From: UBA5189 sp035631615 | GTDB taxonomy: Bacteria > Chloroflexota > Limnocylindria > Limnocylindrales > CSP1-4 | NCBI GenBank assembly: GCA_035631615.1 | Contig: DASQIK010000081.1 | Span: 1 to 12,758, forward strand | DNA: 12,758 nucleotides | Direction: 5' to 3' | Shown: positions 1 through 7,707 of the stretch, piece by piece | Numbering within the stretch: position 1 is the stretch's first letter | Layout: each line of letters starts with the position of its first letter | Program-made: the position numbers and the translations under genes | Notes under the pieces: generated by a model | Seen by the model: the letters and a program-made list of their open reading frames with translations, nothing else | The model's database searches: none | What the model was told of the DNA's origin: nothing

Positions 1-854
1 CTGATGCTCGCATGTCCGAGCAATTCCTGGACGATGCGCAGGTCCGCGCCGCCTTCGAGCAGGTGCGTCGCGAACGAGTGGCGCAGGGTGTGCGGGCTTA
101 CCCTGCCGGACAGCCCCGCCTTCGCGGCCGCGCGCTTGACGATCGTCCACGCCTGCTGGCGCGCGAGCCGGCGGCCGCTCCGACCGAGCAGCACGGGGCC
201 GCCGCGCACGGGTTGGACGTGGTGGGCGGCGACAAGCGCCGGGCGCGGGCCGCCGAGCCAGGCGCGGAGCGCGGTGATCGCGACCTCGCCGACCGGGACC
301 AGCCGCTCGCGGTCGCCCTTGCCGATGACCCGGACGAACGCGCCGTCCAGCGACAGGTCCTCCAGGTCCAGGTTGAGGGCCTCCGAGATGCGCAGGCCGG
401 CGGCATACAGGAGCTCCAGCAGCGCGCGGTCCAGCAGGGCATCGTGCGGCGGAGCTTCGAGCAGCCGGGCGACCTCCGCCTGCGTGAGCGTCTCCGGAAG
501 CAGGCGGGGCATCCGGGGCAGGTCGAGGTGGGCCGCCACGTCGTTCGCGATGAGGCCCTCGCCGAACGCGAACCGGTAGAAGCCCTTGATCGCGGCTGCG
601 CGGCGGCGGAGGCTCGTCGGGGCAAGCCCGGGATCGAGGCGGCGGCCGCGGCGGGTGCGGGCGGCGAGGTAGCGCACTGCGGCGTCGGGGCCGTCCGACC
701 AGTCGCCGGCGGAGCCCCGCGCATCCGCGAAGTCGGCGAGGTCGCCGCGGTATGCGCGAATGGTCGCCGCCGCGAGGCCGCGCTCGGCCGCGAGGAACGT
801 CAGGTACGCCTCGACGGCGCGGTCGAGCCGCGTCCGCGGCGCAGGTTCGGACAT
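1..854 (-). CDS. xerD: Xer-type tyrosine recombinase, 3' end cut by window start
   Basis: Site-specific tyrosine recombinase of the XerC/XerD type, which resolves chromosome dimers at dif during cell division. 284 codons are visible. An N-terminal SAM-like core-binding domain (about residues 10-105) is followed by the catalytic domain. Visible catalytic residues are Arg155 (in GLRISEAL), Lys179 (in IGKGDR), His255 and Arg258 (in HTLRHSFATHLL) and His281 (in LLGHASI). The nucleophilic Tyr lies just beyond the window. The ATG at 854 is the first start giving a normal-length N-terminus (MSEPAPRTRL); no clear Shine-Dalgarno is seen. It lies 22 bases after recN, probably in the same transcript. 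The symbol xerD rests on the tlyA-nadK-recN-xerD neighbourhood known from actinobacteria; XerC cannot be excluded from sequence alone. Confidence 0.9.
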   Translation of the reverse strand, partial: MSEPAPRTRLDRAVEAYLTFLAAERGLAAATIRAYRGDLADFADARGSAGDWSDGPDAAVRYLAARTRRGRRLDPGLAPTSLRRRAAAIKGFYRFAFGEGLIANDVAAHLDLPRMPRLLPETLTQAEVARLLEAPPHDALLDRALLELLYAAGLRISEALNLDLEDLSLDGAFVRVIGKGDRERLVPVGEVAITALRAWLGGPRPALVAAHHVQPVRGGPVLLGRSGRRLARQQAWTIVKRAAAKAGLSGRVSPHTLRHSFATHLLEGGADLRIVQELLGHASI

Positions 855-876
855 CGTACCGGGCAAACGGCCGCGC

Positions 877-2751
877 TCAGGCCGGGACGACCGGCCGGCC
901 GCGCCACGCCTCCGCCGTGTCGAGCAGCTCCCGGGCAGACGCGAGCAGTGCCGACCCGCCGGTAGCCGCGGCCCTGCCCGCGACGAGGTCGCCGGGCTCC
1001 GCCGCCTCCAGGTCGACGGGCTCATTCGCCTCGTCGGCGGGGCCGGGGCCGACCGCCACGAGACCACCGGTCGTGACGAGGTGCCGAGCGCCCGCGTCAC
1101 CGCTCGTGCGAAGCGCCGGGCCGCCGCCGAGCATCGCCGCGAGCTCGATGATCCGGCCCTCGCGATCGAGGCGTTCGATCTCGGTGATCGTGCGACCGTC
1201 GCGCTCGCGCTTGGCGATCCGGAAGTGCGCGTCGGCATGGGCCGCGATCTGGGGCAGGTGCGTGACGACGAGGACCTGATGGTCGCGCGCGAGCGACCAC
1301 AGGCTCCTCCCGACCGGATCGGCGGTCCGCCCGCCGATGCCGGCGTCCACCTCGTCGAAGACGAGCGTCGGCGTGTCGTCGGCGGCCGCGAGGACCTGCT
1401 TGATCGCGAGCGCGACACGCGACAGCTCGCCGCCCGACGCGATCTTCCCGAGCGCGCGGGGTGGCTCGCCAGGGTTCGGCGCGAAGCGGAAGACGACCTC
1501 GTCGGCGCCGGTGGCATCGAATGCGACCGCGTCGCCGTCGAGCTCGATCGCCGGCTCCTCCGGGCCCGCGGTCCGGCGGCCGACGTCGACGCCGAAGGCA
1601 CCGGCGCGGAAGCCGAGGCTCCGAAGCGCGGCATCCGCCGCCGCCCCGAGGCGCTCCGCGGCGGTGCGCCGACGACTGGACAGGTCCGACGCGGCCGCCG
1701 CAACGACCGCGAGGAGGCGAGCGTCGTCGGCCTCGCGTCGGTGGTGCTCGCCCTCGAGGCCCTCGAGCCGCTCGATCTCCGCGGCAGAACGCTCGCCGTG
1801 GGCGATGACCGCGGCCTCGTCGTCCCCGTAGCGGCGCTCCAGGGAATAGATGCGCGAGAGGCGCTCCTCCGCGGCGACCAGCCCGGCCGCATCGTGGTCC
1901 AGGCCCTCCGTCAGCCGCCGCACCTCCGCGCCGACGTCATCGAGCTCGGCGTCGAGGCCGGCCAGCCGGGTCGCGACGTCGTCGAAGCGCGGGTCCACGC
2001 GGGCCACCGATCGCGCCTCGCGCACCGCACCCGCCACGGAATCGCGGGCGCCGCTCCCCTCCCCGTCCAGCGCAGCACGGATCGCGGCCGCGCCGCGCGC
2101 GATTGCCTCGCCATGGCGCGCGAGGTCCAGGCGCTCGCGAAGCTCCGCCGCCTCGCCGGCACGGAGGCGGGCGCCGCCGATCTCGTCGACCTCGTGCCGG
2201 AGGAGCTCGAGCCGCCGCTCGACCTCGCGCGGCTCGACCGCGACCTCGGCCAGTGCGGCTCGGTTCTCTCGCCACCCCTCGACGGCCCGGGCCATCGCGA
2301 TTCTCGCCTCCGCGTGCTCCCCGAACGCGTCAAGCAGCTCGCGCTGCCAGCGCTCGTCGAGGAGGCGCGACTGGTCGTGCTGGCCATGGATCTCCACGAG
2401 CGGGCCCACGGTCTCGGCGAGTCGCGCCGCCGTCACCGCCTGGTCGTCGAGCCGCGCCGTCGAGCGACCACTCGCGCCGACCTCGCGCGCGGCGATCAGT
2501 GGCTCGGGGAGCCGGTCGAACAGGGCCTCGACGCGCGCCGTCTCGGCCCCATGCCGCACCAGCGTCGTGTCCGCGCGCGCCCCGAGGGCCAGGCCGAGGG
2601 CGTCGATGAGCAGGCTCTTGCCGGCGCCGGTCTCGCCCGTCAGCACGTTGAGGCCGGCCTCCAGCTCGAGGTGCAGCCGCTCGATCAACGCGAGATCGCG
2701 GACGGCCAGCTCGAGGAGCCGCCCGGGCCGGGCGTCGGACGAGTCCGTCAT
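877..2751 (-). CDS. recN: DNA repair protein RecN
   Basis: SMC-like ATPase that acts early in double-strand break repair in the cytoplasm. The 624-residue protein has Walker A GETGAGKS at 39-46, the conserved IHGQHDQS at 121-128, a long Ala/Arg/Glu-rich coiled-coil region at about 150-375 with the RecN-typical LERRYG, the ABC signature ASGGELSR at 438-445, Walker B LVFDE at 463-467 with DAGIGGRTA following, and the VTHLPQIAAHAD switch region at 496-507. The family is usually about 550-570 residues. The excess is largely a stretch at about 556-597, between the ELAAMLGG motif and the terminal ARELLDTAEAWR helix, that typical RecN lacks. The ATG at 2751 lies 10 bases after nadK. Identity is certain; whether the insertion is functional is unknown. 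Confidence 0.97.
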   Translation of the reverse strand: MTDSSDARPGRLLELAVRDLALIERLHLELEAGLNVLTGETGAGKSLLIDALGLALGARADTTLVRHGAETARVEALFDRLPEPLIAAREVGASGRSTARLDDQAVTAARLAETVGPLVEIHGQHDQSRLLDERWQRELLDAFGEHAEARIAMARAVEGWRENRAALAEVAVEPREVERRLELLRHEVDEIGGARLRAGEAAELRERLDLARHGEAIARGAAAIRAALDGEGSGARDSVAGAVREARSVARVDPRFDDVATRLAGLDAELDDVGAEVRRLTEGLDHDAAGLVAAEERLSRIYSLERRYGDDEAAVIAHGERSAAEIERLEGLEGEHHRREADDARLLAVVAAAASDLSSRRRTAAERLGAAADAALRSLGFRAGAFGVDVGRRTAGPEEPAIELDGDAVAFDATGADEVVFRFAPNPGEPPRALGKIASGGELSRVALAIKQVLAAADDTPTLVFDEVDAGIGGRTADPVGRSLWSLARDHQVLVVTHLPQIAAHADAHFRIAKRERDGRTITEIERLDREGRIIELAAMLGGGPALRTSGDAGARHLVTTGGLVAVGPGPADEANEPVDLEAAEPGDLVAGRAAATGGSALLASARELLDTAEAWRGRPVVPA

Positions 2752-2761
2752 CCGCGGCCGG

Positions 2762-3628
2762 TCATGACGGCAGCACCTCGACCTTCTGCCGGAACAGGTC
2801 CCAGAACGGCAGCGAGCCCTCCGGCTCGACCAGGCGCACCGGCCGCTCGATCGCGCGGACCTCGACCACGTCCCCGACCTCGAGCGGGATGTCCTCGCGA
2901 CCGTCGATCGAGACGAGCGCCTCGTCCGCTGCGACGATCCGGCAGCGCACGACGGCCTCCGGCCCGACGACGACCGAGCGGATCGTGGTCAGGTACCCGG
3001 CGATCGGTGTCACGACGAGGTTGCGCGCGGTCGGACCCAGAATCGGGCCACCGGCCGAGAACGAGTAGCCCGTCGAGCCGGTCGGGCTGGCGACGATCAG
3101 GCCGTCGGCGACGAACGATGCGAGGTGGCTCGCGTCGATGCTCGTATCGAGCCGCACGACCCGGGCGAGCGATCCGCGCGCGACGACGATGTCGTTCAGG
3201 GCCACGAGGCGCTCGCCGCCGAGCGTGGAGCCCGCGCGCAGGACCCGGCCCTCGAGGGCCATCCGTGGCTCGATGGTGTAGCGGCCCTCGGCGAGGTGCG
3301 CGAGCACGTGCTCGAGCTGGCCGGCCTCGACCTTGGACAGGAAGCCGACCTTGCCGACGTTGATGCCGAGGATCGGCACGTCGTCCTCGATCACGGCCCG
3401 AGCCGCACGCAGGAACGTGCCGTCGCCGCCGAGGACGACGAGGATGTCCGTCCCGGGCAGCTCGCGATGGAGCGCCTCGCGATCCGCCGCCTGGGCCGCC
3501 CAGCTGGCGACGCCGTGGACGTCGGCCCAGCCCGAGGCCCGCTCGCGAAGCTCGACCGCCGGATCGCTGGTCGGGTTGTAGGCGAAGCCGAGCCGGCGAA
3601 CCGAGGGCATCGGGGCGGCCTCGCTCAT
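2762..3628 (-). CDS. nadK: NAD kinase
   Basis: ATP- or polyphosphate-dependent NAD kinase, the only route to NADP. The 288-residue length is normal for the family. Visible motifs: GGDGT at 67-71 in DILVVLGGDGTFLRAAR, the NAD-binding NDIVV at 145-149 (Asn-Asp where many homologues have Asn-Glu), and the glycine-rich DGLIVASPTGSTGYSFSAGG at 175-194. The ATG at 3628 overlaps the tlyA stop as ATGA and is preceded by GAGGG four bases upstream, so this start is well supported and translation is probably coupled to tlyA. The placement tlyA-nadK-recN is the common actinobacterial order. No internal oddities were seen. Confidence 0.97.
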   Translation of the reverse strand: MSEAAPMPSVRRLGFAYNPTSDPAVELRERASGWADVHGVASWAAQAADREALHRELPGTDILVVLGGDGTFLRAARAVIEDDVPILGINVGKVGFLSKVEAGQLEHVLAHLAEGRYTIEPRMALEGRVLRAGSTLGGERLVALNDIVVARGSLARVVRLDTSIDASHLASFVADGLIVASPTGSTGYSFSAGGPILGPTARNLVVTPIAGYLTTIRSVVVGPEAVVRCRIVAADEALVSIDGREDIPLEVGDVVEVRAIERPVRLVEPEGSLPFWDLFRQKVEVLPS

Positions 3629-4395
3629 GCGGCCCTCGGGACGCGCAGGTGGAGCAGGAACTCGCGATTCCCCTCCGGCCCCAGGATCGGCGACGGCATC
3701 GAGCCCACCGTCTCGAGGCCGGCAGCCCGTGCCGCATCCTCGACCTCGCGCAGGACGCGCTCGTGGATCGCCGGGTCACGGATGACGCCGCCCTTCGCCT
3801 CGCCGCGGCCCGCCTCGAACTGGGGCTTCACGAGCGGGATCAGGTCGCCGCCCGCCGCCTCGAACGTCGAGGCGATCGGCGCGAGGACGAGCCGGAGGGA
3901 GATGAACGAGACGTCGACGCTCGCGAGCGAGATCCGGTCCGGAAGCGACGACGCAGTGAGGGACCGCGCGTTCGTGCGCTCCATCGAGACCACTCTCGAA
4001 TCGCGCCGGAGCGCCTCGGCGAGCTGGCCCCGACCGACGTCGACGGCGAACACGCGCCTTGCGCCCCGCTGGAGCAGCACGTCCGTGAAGCCGCCGGTCG
4101 ACGCGCCGACGTCGAGGCAGGTGCGACCCGCCGGATCCACGCCGAACGCGTCGAGCGCGGCGGCGAGCTTGTGTCCACCGCGGCTCACGTAGGGCTCGGG
4201 CGCGACGACCTCGACGGTGATTCCTGCGTTCACGAGGTCGCCCGGCTTCCGATCGAATCTCGCCCCATCGCCGTCGCCGACGCGGACCTTGCCGCCGAGC
4301 AGCAGTGCCTGGGCACGGGAGCGCGATTCGGCGAGGCCCCGATGCAGGATCAGCTCGTCGAGTCGCACTCGAGGCGCGCGTACACCGGTCACCAC
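3625..4395 (-). CDS. tlyA: TlyA family rRNA (cytidine-2'-O)-methyltransferase
   Basis: S4 RNA-binding domain fused to an FtsJ/RrmJ-type Rossmann methyltransferase. TlyA enzymes 2'-O-methylate 16S/23S rRNA; older annotations call them hemolysin A. The S4 domain begins RLDELILHRGLAESRSRAQ. The linker motif YVSRGGHKL supplies the first catalytic Lys. The SAM-binding loop is CLDVGASTGGFTDVLLQRGA, followed by VDVSFISL and LVKPQFEAGR with the later catalytic Asp and Lys. The reading frame stays open upstream into dxs, so the start is uncertain: GTG at 4395 (used here, 256 residues), GTG at 4392, or GTG at 4368, which would begin directly at VRLDELILHRG. None has a clear ribosome binding site. It sits about 61 bases after dxs and overlaps nadK by four bases. 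Confidence 0.94.
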   Translation of the reverse strand: MVTGVRAPRVRLDELILHRGLAESRSRAQALLLGGKVRVGDGDGARFDRKPGDLVNAGITVEVVAPEPYVSRGGHKLAAALDAFGVDPAGRTCLDVGASTGGFTDVLLQRGARRVFAVDVGRGQLAEALRRDSRVVSMERTNARSLTASSLPDRISLASVDVSFISLRLVLAPIASTFEAAGGDLIPLVKPQFEAGRGEAKGGVIRDPAIHERVLREVEDAARAAGLETVGSMPSPILGPEGNREFLLHLRVPRAA

Positions 4396-4456
4396 CGCAT
4401 GGTGGCACACGCCGGTTCGCCGAGGCTTACGCCGACAGCCGTCCGGCGGTCGCGGG

Positions 4457-6535
4457 TCAGACGGCGCGGGCCGCCTCCTGGGGCTGCGCCCGATGCGCCG
4501 GCTCGAGGGCGAGCGTCGCGATCGCCTCCCGTACCTGCTCCTCGAGGCCCGCCGCGTCGAGGCGGAGCATGCGCCGCAGGTCCGCGACCGCGCCGTGATC
4601 CACGAACCGATCGCCGGGGATGCCGAGGATGCGGACGGCCGTCTCGCGCAGCGCGGGGTCCGCCAACCGGGCCTCCTCGATCGCCTCCAGGACGGCACTC
4701 CCGAACCCGCCGGTCACCACGCTCTCCTCGAATGTCACGACGAGCCGCTTGCCCCGCGCCTGGTCGAGGATCAGGTCGCGATCGAGCGGCTTCGCGAAGC
4801 GCGCATTGACGATCCCGACCGACCAACCCTCGCGGGCGAGCTTGTCGGAGACCTCGACGGACCGCGCGACGATCGGCCCGAACCCGACGAACAGAATGTC
4901 GTCACCGGGCCGGAGCAGTTCGCCCTCCCCGACGGCGATCGGCTTCGGCGGCGCGTCGGCGAGCCCGAAGCCTGGGTCGCGGGGGTAATGCAGCGCAAAC
5001 GGGTGGTCCTGCTCGAAGGCCGTGTGGACCAGCGAGCGAAGGTCCTGCTCGTCCTTCGGGCTGGCCACGACGAGATATGGCAGCTGCCGCTGCGCCGGGA
5101 TCGTGAACATGCCCTGGTGGGAGGTGCCGTCCTCGCCCACGAGCCCCGCTCGATCGACGGCGAGCAGCACCGGCAGGTCGTTCTGGCACACGTCGTGGAC
5201 GGTCTGGTCGAAGGCCCGCTGGAGGAACGTCGAGTACAGGGCGACGACCGGCCGCATGCCGGCGATCGCCATGCCGCTTGCCATCGTCACCGCGTGCTGC
5301 TCGGCGATGCCGACGTCGTGGAATCGATCCGGGAACGCCGCCTGGAACTTCGAGAGCCCTGTGCCGGTCGGCATGCCCGCGGTGATCGCCACGATCCGAT
5401 CGTCGGTCAGGGCAATGTCGATCAGCTCCGAGACGAACACCGAGGTATAGCTCGGCGGCTTCCTGCCAGCGCTCACAGGGGTGGGCGGCGAGAGCGCGTC
5501 CCCGTTCGAGCCGGCGCCATGGTGGCTGCCGGGGCGGATCGCCCTGGCGACGCCCGACGACGCCGCGCTGACGCTCGAGCCATTGCCGCCATCCGGCGCA
5601 GCGACGGCCGGCCGCAGCTCCATCGGCGGCAGGGCCGCGCCGTGGAACGACACCTGGTCCTTCTCGGCGGGCTTGTAGCCTCGGCCCTTCTGGGTTCGGA
5701 CGTGGACGATCGTGGGGCCCTTGAGCTCGAAGACCCGGCTGAACACCTGGAGGAGCGAGTGGATGTCGTGGCCCGGGACCACGCCGATGTAGGTGATCCC
5801 GAGGTCCTCGAACAGCTGGCCCGGGCTCGCGAGGTTCACGACTGATCGACGGAGTCGCTGGCTCCACATCACGACACCCCGGCCGATCAGCGGAACGGCT
5901 CCCCAGAACCGGTCCCACGCCGACTTGCTCGACTGCCAGGCGCCGCTGAGCTTGATCTTCGACAGGTACGTCGAGAACGCCCCGACCGTGGCGCTGATCG
6001 ACATCTCGTTGTCGTTGAGCACGATCAGCATCGGCGTCTGGCGATGGCCGATGTCATTGAGGGCCTCGAGCGAGAGGCCGGTCATCAGGGCCGCGTCGCC
6101 GACGACCACGGCGATCCGCTCGGTGCCGTGCCGGATGTCCCGAGCCGAAGCGAGCCCCTCGGCGATCGACAGGCCCGTTCCTGCGTGTCCCCCGTCGAAG
6201 ACGTCGTGCTCGCTCTCGGAGCGGCGCGGGAACCCGCCGACGCCGTCGATCTGGCGGAGCGTCCCGAACCGCTCCAGGCGGCCCGTCAGGAGCTTGTGCG
6301 CGTACGCCTGATGGCCCGTGTCCCACACGATCCTGTCGCGCGGCGAGTCGAGCAGCCGATGCAGTGCGATCGCGATCTCGACGACGCCCAGGCTCGAGCC
6401 GAGATGCCCGCCGGTCGTGGCGACGGTCGTGATGATGGTCTCGCGGATCTCCGCGGCGAGCCATGCGAGGTCGGCCTCGCTGAGGCTCCTCAGGTCGGCG
6501 GGCCCGTTCAGGCGGGCAAGGATCGGGGCGGACAC
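4457..6535 (-). CDS. dxs: 1-deoxy-D-xylulose-5-phosphate synthase
   Basis: Thiamine-diphosphate enzyme that condenses pyruvate and glyceraldehyde-3-phosphate, the first step of the MEP isoprenoid pathway. From GTG 6535 it is 692 residues (usual 620-650). Visible: GGHLGSSLG at 42-50 with the active-site His44, WDTGHQAYAHKLLTGR, the TPP/Mg motif starting GDA at 146-148 and ending in LNDNEMS, SFHG with His298, IAEQHAVTM with the catalytic Glu412, and the DRAGLVGEDGTSHQG segment. Odd points: GDA replaces the usual GDG, and a Gly/Ser/Ala/Pro-rich linker of about 45 residues (312-360) separates the TPP and pyrimidine domains. GTG 6535 was chosen because homology begins right after it and AGGAG lies 12 bases upstream. 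The frame remains open to a TTG at 6739. A possible -10 box lies at 6589-6594. Confidence 0.95.
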   Translation of the reverse strand: MSAPILARLNGPADLRSLSEADLAWLAAEIRETIITTVATTGGHLGSSLGVVEIAIALHRLLDSPRDRIVWDTGHQAYAHKLLTGRLERFGTLRQIDGVGGFPRRSESEHDVFDGGHAGTGLSIAEGLASARDIRHGTERIAVVVGDAALMTGLSLEALNDIGHRQTPMLIVLNDNEMSISATVGAFSTYLSKIKLSGAWQSSKSAWDRFWGAVPLIGRGVVMWSQRLRRSVVNLASPGQLFEDLGITYIGVVPGHDIHSLLQVFSRVFELKGPTIVHVRTQKGRGYKPAEKDQVSFHGAALPPMELRPAVAAPDGGNGSSVSAASSGVARAIRPGSHHGAGSNGDALSPPTPVSAGRKPPSYTSVFVSELIDIALTDDRIVAITAGMPTGTGLSKFQAAFPDRFHDVGIAEQHAVTMASGMAIAGMRPVVALYSTFLQRAFDQTVHDVCQNDLPVLLAVDRAGLVGEDGTSHQGMFTIPAQRQLPYLVVASPKDEQDLRSLVHTAFEQDHPFALHYPRDPGFGLADAPPKPIAVGEGELLRPGDDILFVGFGPIVARSVEVSDKLAREGWSVGIVNARFAKPLDRDLILDQARGKRLVVTFEESVVTGGFGSAVLEAIEEARLADPALRETAVRILGIPGDRFVDHGAVADLRRMLRLDAAGLEEQVREAIATLALEPAHRAQPQEAARAV

Positions 6536-6739
6536 GTGCTCGACGAGCTCCTGGAAGGCGGGGTCCGTGTGACGCGCGAACCCGACGGAGTGTAGTCCGA
6601 GTGGTCCCTCAGGCCTCGACACGGCTCCCGTGTCGCGGCGAACTCCCTCTGACGCATCCGCCTGCTGGTACGACCGCTCGAGCTCGCGGTCGTCGAAACG
6701 CAGGGTCCACTGGTGGTGCCGGTCCCAGCCCGCTGGCAA
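6536..6739 (-). other. Open N-terminal extension in frame with dxs, probably not part of Dxs
   Basis: The dxs frame stays open for 68 codons upstream of GTG 6535, to a TTG at 6739, with an in-frame TGA about 25 codons further upstream. The predicted peptide contains HHQWTLRFDDRELERSYQQA and has no counterpart at the start of known Dxs proteins. It may be chance open frame in GC-rich DNA, the 5' leader of dxs, or the start of a decayed gene. The segment resembling LRF-D-x-LE-x-Y recalls N-termini of some sensor or cyclase proteins, but the match is too short to name. Confidence 0.3.
6589..6594 (-). promoter_or_regulatory. Possible -10 box for dxs
   Basis: On the minus strand TACACT (TAnnnT type) lies 53 bases upstream of the GTG at 6535, giving a leader of roughly 45 bases. 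No convincing -35 was found. If real, it favours 6535 over the upstream TTG as the start of dxs. Confidence 0.2.
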
Positions 6740-6839
6740 GAACGCCGCGCGAGCCTGCGGTCCCGCGCCGGAAAGAGGGGCCTGGTCGCTTCAGTCCGTG
6801 TGCGGCAATGTCACCTGTGGACACCTGGCCGCCGGGGTC

Positions 6840-7004
6840 TCAGGTGCGCCTCGCGCCAACGATGCCTGAGACACAGATGGCGAGCCCAACGAGGCCGACC
6901 ACAAGTGCGATCACGCCCGCTGAGCCCGAGGACAGGAGGGCGAGGATGACGCCGAGGATCGTCACATCTATCCCGAGCAGGAGACGCTTGGTGCCGTCTT
7001 CCAC
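6840..7004 (-). CDS. Small two-helix membrane protein of unknown function
   Basis: Short protein, 54 residues from GTG 7004. It consists of a charged VEDGTKR start, two hydrophobic segments (about residues 8-25, LLLGIDVTILGVILALL, and 30-48, GVIALVVGLVGLAICVSGI) and an Arg-Arg-Thr end: a hairpin membrane protein. An upstream GTG at 7034 would give 64 residues, but the GGAG five to six bases before GTG 7004 supports the shorter form. It stands alone on the minus strand, divergent from the membrane protein at 7171 with 166 bases between them. I do not recognise a family beyond small membrane proteins of the DUF type, and no function is claimed. The sharp hydrophobic pattern argues that it is really coding. 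Confidence 0.55.
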   Translation of the reverse strand: MEDGTKRLLLGIDVTILGVILALLSSGSAGVIALVVGLVGLAICVSGIVGARRT

Positions 7005-7046
7005 ATCAGCTCCGTTCAGGGCCCGACACTCCACGTCGGTTGACCA

Positions 7047-7052
7047 AGGATA
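7047..7052 (-). promoter_or_regulatory. Possible -10 box for the 54-residue membrane protein
   Basis: TATCCT on the minus strand lies 42 bases upstream of GTG 7004 and 12 bases upstream of GTG 7034. No -35 at a suitable distance. It is a weak call resting on the hexamer alone. Confidence 0.15.
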
Positions 7053-7158
7053 GGTCTCGCGCCCCTCGCACGACGTTCGTCAATAGGCGCAGGGTGAGAC
7101 ACGGCCCTTGCCGGGCTGCGAACGTCTCGTCGACGCCCACGTTGTTGCGGCCATCCCG

Positions 7159-7164
7159 TAGTGT
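7159..7164 (+). promoter_or_regulatory. Possible -10 box for a leaderless transcript
   Basis: TAGTGT is followed by exactly six bases (GAAGAC) and then the GTG start at 7171, the spacing expected if transcription begins at the start codon. There is no good Shine-Dalgarno. The same geometry appears upstream of the gene starting at 9456. Confidence 0.3.
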
Positions 7165-7170
7165 GAAGAC

Positions 7171-7644
7171 GTGCCCGACGAGTTCTACTACATGGCGATC
7201 GCGGGGCTGGGCGTGTCGCTCGCCGGCTTCGGCGGCATCATCGCCGCGCTCGATCGTGGACCTGCGGCCCGCTCGCCCGTCGCCGCCTGGCGAATCCGAA
7301 ACATCGCGTTCACCGGCTTCAGCCTGACGTTGGTCGGTTTCGGGACGGTCGCGTTGTACGCGGTGACATCGGGCGACGTGACTGCCACCGTGCGGGCGGC
7401 GAGTCTTCTCCTCGCCGCTGCCGACCTGCTCTGGCTACGGTTCGAGACGCGGCGCGGCCCGGCCTGGCCGAGCGAGCGCCAGCGACGCGTCGCGATCGCG
7501 ACCGGGGTTGTCCTCACGCTGGCGACCATCGGCAACGTCGCGTATGCCGCGTCCGGATTGCTTCAGGTCCTCCTTCTCGCCCATCTTGGGAACCCGATCT
7601 CGATCTTCTTCAACACCGTTCGGGACGCAACCACCGGTGAGTGA
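7171..7644 (+). CDS. Multi-pass membrane protein of unknown function
   Basis: The only credible plus-strand gene in the window, 157 residues. Hydrophobic segments lie at about 8-27 (AIAGLGVSLAGFGGIIAAL), 46-66, 74-91 and 108-138 (probably one or two helices), with a basic loop RRGPAWPSERQRR between. The GLGVSLAGFGGI opening recalls a group of small uncharacterised bacterial membrane proteins with a SLAGFxG motif, but I cannot name a family. GTG 7171 is used; the in-frame ATG at 7192 is an alternative that removes seven residues. The absence of a ribosome binding site and the TAGTGT box six bases upstream suggest a leaderless mRNA. It converges on the SnoaL-like gene, 63 bases separating the stops; I see no strong hairpin there. 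Confidence 0.7.
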   Translation: MPDEFYYMAIAGLGVSLAGFGGIIAALDRGPAARSPVAAWRIRNIAFTGFSLTLVGFGTVALYAVTSGDVTATVRAASLLLAAADLLWLRFETRRGPAWPSERQRRVAIATGVVLTLATIGNVAYAASGLLQVLLLAHLGNPISIFFNTVRDATTGE

Positions 7645-7707
7645 GTTGGACGCGCCAAGCGCCATCACCGAGCCTTCGAGTGAGGATCGTTCGCGGCCGT
7701 CACTGGA

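Noticed and set aside
98..724. Minus-strand open frame of 208 codons at the window start
   Set aside because: It lies in another frame of the Xer recombinase gene, whose catalytic residues are all in the frame starting at 854.
760..3363. Very long plus-strand open frame (867 codons)
   Set aside because: It is antisense to recN and nadK, whose motifs are unmistakable; the product is Arg/Ala-rich low-complexity sequence typical of GC-rich antisense frames.
4396..4456. Hairpin between dxs and tlyA as a terminator
   Set aside because: An eight-pair imperfect stem with a four-base loop can be drawn near 4435-4455, but no T-run follows and the downstream genes look co-transcribed.
4217..5845. Plus-strand open frame of 542 codons
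   Set aside because: Antisense to dxs and tlyA; no recognisable domain and composition typical of a shadow frame.
7005..7170. Sigma-70 type promoter with TTGACC at 7040-7045 or TTGACG on the minus strand
   Set aside because: No -10 hexamer lies at 16-18 bases from either -35-like sequence.
7645..7707. Bidirectional terminator between the convergent genes
   Set aside because: Only a four-pair GCGC stem is visible and there is no T-run.
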